Assembly: GCA_964568485.1 (NCBI GenBank)
Contig: CAZMRA010000065.1
Location: 1-19,750, forward strand
Direction of reading: 5' to 3'
Source: CFX5 sp964568485
GTDB lineage: Bacteria > Chloroflexota > Anaerolineae > Caldilineales > Caldilineaceae
Length of the DNA stretch: 19,750 nucleotides
Below, one piece after another: positions 16,160 to 19,750 of the stretch. Numbering within the stretch: the first letter of the stretch is position 1; every line of letters starts with the position of its first letter. The position numbers and the translations under genes are program-made. A model generated the notes under the pieces. That model ran no database searches, had not been told where the DNA came from, and saw nothing but the letters and a program-made list of their open reading frames with translations.

Positions 16160-16735
16160 GGCGAGCGCTGCACCGTCGCCTGCGCGGCGGTCGGCTATCG
16201 CAGCGCCGGCACGCTGGAATTCCTGTACGAGAACGGGCAGTTTTATTTCATCGAAATGAACACGCGCGTGCAGGTCGAGCATCCGGTGACCGAGATGGTC
16301 ACCGGCATCGACATCGTCAAGGCGCAACTGCTGATCGCGGCGGGCGAGAAGCTCAATATCAGGCAGGAGGACGTGCAGATCCGCGGCCACGCCATCGAAT
16401 GCCGCATCAACGCCGAGGACCCCAAGGGCTTTATCCCGTCCCCCGGCCCCATCCGGCTGTGGCATGCGCCCGGCGGTCCGGGCATCCGGGTCGACAGCCA
16501 TATTTATTCCGGTTACACCGTGCCGCCGTATTACGATTCGCTCATCGGCAAAATCATTACCCATGGCGAGAATCGCGCCGCGGCGGTGGCGCGCATGAGA
16601 AATGCGCTGTCGGAAATGGTAATCGAGGGCATCAAGACCAACGTGCCGCTGCACCAGGAAATCTTCAACCACGCGGCTTTCCAGACCGGCGGCCTGGACA
16701 TCCACTATCTGGAGCGGCGTCTAGGGTTGCGATAG
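16148..16735 (+). CDS. accC: Biotin carboxylase subunit of acetyl-CoA carboxylase, C-terminal fragment
   Basis: AccC carboxylates the biotin carried by AccB using ATP and bicarbonate, the first step of fatty acid synthesis. Only about 195 of the usual 450 residues are present. The fragment begins near GERCTVACAAVGYRSAGTLE and shows the catalytic FYFIEMNTRVQVEHPVTEM block (metal-binding glutamate, catalytic arginine), ECRINAEDP, GYTVPPYYDSLIGK and GIKTNVPLHQEI, ending HYLERRLGLR. The ATP-grasp N-terminal lobes are missing because the gene is cut at the join, not by a natural mutation as far as can be seen. The sequence style is gammaproteobacterial. The DUF3426 gene starts 13 bases later. Confidence 0.95.
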   Translation, partial: HLVMGERCTVACAAVGYRSAGTLEFLYENGQFYFIEMNTRVQVEHPVTEMVTGIDIVKAQLLIAAGEKLNIRQEDVQIRGHAIECRINAEDPKGFIPSPGPIRLWHAPGGPGIRVDSHIYSGYTVPPYYDSLIGKIITHGENRAAAVARMRNALSEMVIEGIKTNVPLHQEIFNHAAFQTGGLDIHYLERRLGLR

Positions 16736-16748
16736 CTTGCAGTACCCC

Positions 16749-17798
16749 ATGCTCACGCAGTGCCCCGAATGTCGCACGGTCTTTCGTGCGATGGCCCAGC
16801 ACCTGCAGGCCGCGGGCGGACGCGTTCGCTGCGGGCAGTGCGGGGCGGTGTTCGATGCGCTCGAGGAGTCGGGGCAAGCCGGGGATGAACACCCCGTCAT
16901 CATCCCCTCCGGCCCCGATCCTGGCTTCGGCCCGGAAACCGAAGTGCAGTTCGAGTTCGACGAACCGGAGAGCGATCCGCTGGCGGACACCGCCGAACAT
17001 GAAATCCTGGACGTCGAGGTCGAGTCCACCCCCTCGATCGAGATCACCATGGAGGGCGAGCGGATCGCCATCGACGGGGAGGCGTTCGAAGAACTTGAAT
17101 ACCTCGAGGAGGACGGCGAGGAACTCGCGGCGCAACCGGAGCCGGATCGGGAACGGGAACCGCATGCCGAACCCGTGCGGGCTTCCGACTCCGAACGCGA
17201 GTTCGTTCTGCCCTCCGGTACACGGGTGACCTTTGGCGAGCAGAGCGAACCGTCATCCCTTCCACCGCCCCTGGAACCTGTCCGGCCGCATACCCGCCGG
17301 TGGTTGTGGGGCGCAGGCGTCGCAGCGCTACTGCTCGCACTGGCTGCACAACTCACTCATCACTTCCGCGATTCGCTGGCCGGTCATCCCTGGTTGGGTG
17401 AACCCCTCACGCGCGCCTATGCGCGCTTCGGCGTGCATCTGGAACCGGTCTGGGATGTCCACGCGTATGAAGTGCGTCAATGGGGTGCTACGGCCGATCC
17501 ACAAAACACGGGAACGTTGCGCATCCAGGCCAGCCTGATCAATCACGCCGAACGCGCGCAACCTTATCCGCTGCTGCGCCTGGTGCTGCGCGATCGCTTC
17601 GGCAACGAGGTTGCCGCACGGGATCTTGGCCCGGCCGATTACCTGCCGGCCGCTCCGGACGGGTTGCTCGGCGCCGGACAACGCGTCGATGCGCGCATCG
17701 CCGTGGTCGATCCCGGTAGCGAGGCGGTGGGTTTCGAGATGGACGCCTGCCTGCGCCGCCGGCACGGACTGATTTGCGCCAACGACGCCAGACCCTGA
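16749..17798 (+). CDS. DUF3426 membrane protein with MJ0042-type zinc ribbon
   Basis: A 349-residue protein of unknown function that is widespread in proteobacteria. The N-terminal zinc ribbon has two cysteine pairs, CPEC (C5, C8) and CGQC (C28, C31), within LTQCPECRTVFRA and RVRCGQCGAVFDA. Residues about 40-165 are a very acidic, probably disordered stretch rich in Glu and Asp. One transmembrane segment follows at about 184-203 (WLWGAGVAALLLALAAQL). The C-terminal DUF3426 domain contains LRIQASLINHAERAQPYPLL and LGPADYLPA. This suggests a cytoplasmic zinc ribbon and a domain on the periplasmic side. The ATG at 16749 is chosen over a TTG at 16737 because the family begins just before the first CxxC. 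Its place between accC and fis is the usual one, although prmA is missing. Confidence 0.9.
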   Translation: MLTQCPECRTVFRAMAQHLQAAGGRVRCGQCGAVFDALEESGQAGDEHPVIIPSGPDPGFGPETEVQFEFDEPESDPLADTAEHEILDVEVESTPSIEITMEGERIAIDGEAFEELEYLEEDGEELAAQPEPDREREPHAEPVRASDSEREFVLPSGTRVTFGEQSEPSSLPPPLEPVRPHTRRWLWGAGVAALLLALAAQLTHHFRDSLAGHPWLGEPLTRAYARFGVHLEPVWDVHAYEVRQWGATADPQNTGTLRIQASLINHAERAQPYPLLRLVLRDRFGNEVAARDLGPADYLPAAPDGLLGAGQRVDARIAVVDPGSEAVGFEMDACLRRRHGLICANDARP

Positions 17799-17908
17799 AC
17801 CCGTTCGCGCATGGCTGCTCGCCGTGCATGAAATTTTTCCGCTGTCAAGATTTTCCCGACGATCGCAACCTTCGCCTCTGCCCTGCCTGTGCACGGGCGC
17901 CGTCGATT

Positions 17909-17922
17909 GCGCAAGCTTGCGC
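17909..17922. repeat. 14-base perfect palindrome in the fis upstream region
   Basis: GCGCAAGCTTGCGC reads the same on both strands and overlaps the candidate -35 box of the fis promoter. It could be an operator. It does not fit the 15-base Fis core motif well. Confidence 0.4.
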
Positions 17923-17944
17923 GCATGAAAACGCGTGCTATTCT
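17917..17944 (+). promoter_or_regulatory. Possible sigma70-type promoter of fis-purH
   Basis: TTGCGC (17917-17922) and TATTCT (17939-17944) are 16 bases apart in the 208-base space between the DUF3426 gene and fis. A GCCCC/GGGGC hairpin (17949-17966) lies in the resulting leader. The spacing is one short of optimal and the match is moderate. Nothing else is evident in this space. Confidence 0.33.
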
Positions 17945-18006
17945 GCTCGCCCCCTTTTTCAGGGGCTTCATCAGAATAATCTTGACGCGCGCAGGGGCTA
18001 TTGCAG

Positions 18007-18297
18007 ATGACGGGCAGGAAGAAAGGCAGGCCGCGACGGGAGGCTTCTTCCCACGCGGCGGGTAAAAGCATTCCTTTGCGCTCTTACACGGAACGGGCTC
18101 TCAACGATTATTTCACCAGTCTCAACGGCCACCGCCCCGCTCACCTGTACGAGATGGTGATGCGCGAGGTCGAGGAACCGCTGTTCAAGACGGTGATGGA
18201 CTACGCCGAAGGCAACCAATGTCGCGCGGCCGTGATTCTGGGGATCAATCGCGGCACCCTGCGCAGGAAACTCAAGGCGTTGGGCCTGGCGCAATGA
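18007..18297 (+). CDS. fis: Fis-family nucleoid-associated DNA-binding protein
   Basis: A small dimeric protein that bends DNA and regulates many promoters and recombination events. The 96-residue product ends with the Fis helix-turn-helix (NQCRAAVILGINRGTLRRKL, about residues 70-89), very close to the E. coli pattern NQTRAA-GINRGTLRKKL. The middle part SYTERALNDYFTSLNGH and LYEMVMREVEEPLF matches the beta-hairpin arm exit and dimer helices. The first 20 residues are basic (GRKKGRPRR) and unlike E. coli Fis, perhaps giving an extra DNA contact. The ATG at 18007 has AGGGG nine bases upstream; a TTG two codons earlier is less likely. dusB, the usual partner upstream of fis, is absent. purH overlaps the stop. 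Confidence 0.93.
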   Translation: MTGRKKGRPRREASSHAAGKSIPLRSYTERALNDYFTSLNGHRPAHLYEMVMREVEEPLFKTVMDYAEGNQCRAAVILGINRGTLRRKLKALGLAQ

Positions 18298-19750
18298 TCC
18301 GTCGCGCACTGCTCAGCGTTTCGGACAAAACCGGCATCGTCGAACTTGCGCGCGCGTTGCGCGAACGCGGCGTGCAACTGCTCTCCACCGGCGGCACGGC
18401 AAAGCTCCTGGAGGAAAACGGCATCGCCGTCACGGAAGTCTCGTCCCACACCGGCTTTCCGGAAATCAGGGGCGGGCGGGTCAAGACGCTGCATCCGCGC
18501 ATTCATGGCGCTCTGCTCGGCCGGCGCGGAATCGATGATGAAGTCATGCGCACGCATGGCATCGAGCCGATCGATCTGCTCGTGGTCAACCTGTACCCCT
18601 TTGCACAAACCATTGCGCGCCCGGACTGCACTTACGATGAAGCCATCGAGAACATCGACATCGGCGGACCGGCGATGCTGCGTGCGGCGGCCAAGAATCA
18701 TGCCGACGTGACGGCCATCGTCGACCCGGCCGACTACCGCTCACTCCTCGATGAGCTTCAGGTCCATGGTGGGGCGACCTCAAGGGTCTTTCGCGCCCAG
18801 CTGGCCGCCAAGGCTTTTGCCCACGCTGCAAGCTACGACACCATGGTGGCGGCCTACCTGACGCAAAAATGGCCGCCCACGGATCAATCCTGGCCCCGGA
18901 CCCTGACGGCGGTGTTCGACCGCCGCTTTGAACTGCGCTACGGCGAGAATCCACACCAGCGCGGCGCGTTCTACAGCGATCCGGCCGCCCGCGGATCCGG
19001 CATCGGCAGCGCGCAGCAGCTGCAGGGGAAGGATCTGTCGTACAACAACATCGCGGATGCGGATACGGCGCTGGAGTGCGTGCGCCAGTTCGAGCGGCCG
19101 GCCTGCGTCATCGTCAAACATGCCAATCCTTGCGGCGTTGCGCTGGGCGATGCGCCCGCCGACGCTTACGCGCGGGCCTACCGCACCGATCCGACCTCCG
19201 CTTTCGGCGGCATCATCGCCTTCAACCGCAAAGTCGATGCGGCGAGCGCGACTGCCATCGTGCAGCAGCAGTTCGTGGAAGTGCTGGTGGCGCCCGGGTT
19301 CGAACAGGAGGCGCTGTCCGTGCTGGCCGACAAACCCAATGTGCGCGTCCTGAGCGTTGGCGAGCTTTCGCAGGACCCACAAACGGGGTGGGAATACCGC
19401 AGCGTTACCGGAGGTCTACTCGCACAGACACGCGACAACGGGCGGATCGGCATAACCGACCTGCAGCCGGTCACCCGGCGCAAGCCCGCAGAGCGGCAGA
19501 TCGCAGACCTGTTGTTTGCCTGGCGGGTGGCCAAGTTCGTCAAGTCCAACGCCATCGTCTACGCCAGGGATGAGGCAACGGTGGGCGTGGGCGCCGGACA
19601 GATGAGCCGCGTGATGTCCGCGCGCATCGCGGCCATGAAGGCGCAGGAAGCCGGGTTGGAGACACGAGGCGCGGTCATGGCCTCGGATGCCTTCTTCCCC
19701 TTCCGTGACGGTATCGACGTAGCCGCACAATACGGCATTGCCGCCATCGT
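18294..19750 (+). CDS. purH: Bifunctional AICAR transformylase / IMP cyclohydrolase, 3' end cut by the window edge
   Basis: Catalyses the last two steps of purine synthesis: formylation of AICAR with 10-formyltetrahydrofolate and ring closure to IMP. The frame starts at the ATG at 18294, which overlaps the fis stop as ATGA, and is open to the edge (485 codons of roughly 520). The N-terminal MGS-like cyclohydrolase domain shows LLSVSDKTGIVELA, STGGTAKLL, GGRVKTLHPRIHGALL and NIDIGGPAMLRAAAKNH. The transformylase domain shows RYGENPHQ, LSYNNIADADTALE, the catalytic K275-H276 in VKHANPCGVA, DPTSAFGGIIAFN, KSNAIVYAR and ASDAFFPFRDGID. fis-purH adjacency is common in gammaproteobacteria. purD, the frequent next gene, would lie outside the window. 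Confidence 0.97.
   Translation, partial: MIRRALLSVSDKTGIVELARALRERGVQLLSTGGTAKLLEENGIAVTEVSSHTGFPEIRGGRVKTLHPRIHGALLGRRGIDDEVMRTHGIEPIDLLVVNLYPFAQTIARPDCTYDEAIENIDIGGPAMLRAAAKNHADVTAIVDPADYRSLLDELQVHGGATSRVFRAQLAAKAFAHAASYDTMVAAYLTQKWPPTDQSWPRTLTAVFDRRFELRYGENPHQRGAFYSDPAARGSGIGSAQQLQGKDLSYNNIADADTALECVRQFERPACVIVKHANPCGVALGDAPADAYARAYRTDPTSAFGGIIAFNRKVDAASATAIVQQQFVEVLVAPGFEQEALSVLADKPNVRVLSVGELSQDPQTGWEYRSVTGGLLAQTRDNGRIGITDLQPVTRRKPAERQIADLLFAWRVAKFVKSNAIVYARDEATVGVGAGQMSRVMSARIAAMKAQEAGLETRGAVMASDAFFPFRDGIDVAAQYGIAAI

Noticed and set aside
15653..16705. A 350-codon minus-strand frame that would give a long CbiX-containing protein
   Set aside because: Upstream of about 16150 it is the antisense of accC, which has clear biotin carboxylase similarity on the plus strand. 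The long frame exists only because of the join.
16081..17229. 382-codon plus-strand frame overlapping accC and the DUF3426 gene
   Set aside because: Low-complexity Arg/Pro/Ser-rich shadow in G+C-rich DNA. The overlapping frames carry conserved motifs.

Overview
The window is two unrelated pieces of bacterial DNA joined near position 16150. Bases 1 to about 16150 look like Chloroflexota. The basis is the style of several proteins (RpiB, the chlorite-dismutase-family protein, HemB, a fused HemC-HemD), recognised by eye and not by a search. All genes there lie on the minus strand. Bases from about 16150 to 19750 look gammaproteobacterial, visibly richer in G+C, with all genes on the plus strand (accC end, DUF3426 zinc-ribbon protein, fis, purH). 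At the join a CbiX-type chelatase gene and a biotin carboxylase gene are both cut, head against head, with no mobile element or gap. I read this as a metagenome assembly chimera and treat the two parts separately. Two N runs (3501-3600 and 6944-6953) also show a scaffolded draft.

Left part, in minus-strand order. (a) A siroheme/precorrin set: cbiX (5' end lost at the join), cobA and a short Met8-like dehydrogenase, closed by a strong intrinsic terminator at 14226-14252. (b) A control region of about 220 bases with a CRP/FNR-type dyad, a sigma70-like promoter and a leader hairpin. (c) The heme cluster hemCD-hemB-chdC-hemE-hemH-hemY-hemA-hemL, with ATGA overlaps at three of its joints. It covers every step from glutamyl-tRNA to heme b, apart from the tRNA synthetase, and appears to use the coproporphyrin route because a chlorite-dismutase-family coproheme decarboxylase gene is embedded in it. 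(d) A small secreted protein with a beta-helix tail motif and a DUF11-like domain, broken by a gap. (e) A tyrosine recombinase whose predicted promoter overlaps a perfect 23-6-23 palindrome with a dif-like centre. (f) rpiB and zwf of the pentose phosphate pathway, with zwf running off the left edge.

The two tetrapyrrole units work together. HemCD makes uroporphyrinogen III, which HemE sends toward heme and CobA sends toward siroheme or corrinoids.

Right part: the last 40 percent or so of accC, a DUF3426 membrane protein with a zinc ribbon, a 208-base gap with a possible promoter, then fis and purH overlapping by four bases. prmA and dusB, which often sit in this neighbourhood in gammaproteobacteria, are absent.

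No rRNA, tRNA, CRISPR array or insertion sequence was seen. No stretch longer than 300 bases lacks a gene. The most unusual local structures are the recombinase palindrome and the regulatory region in front of hemCD.
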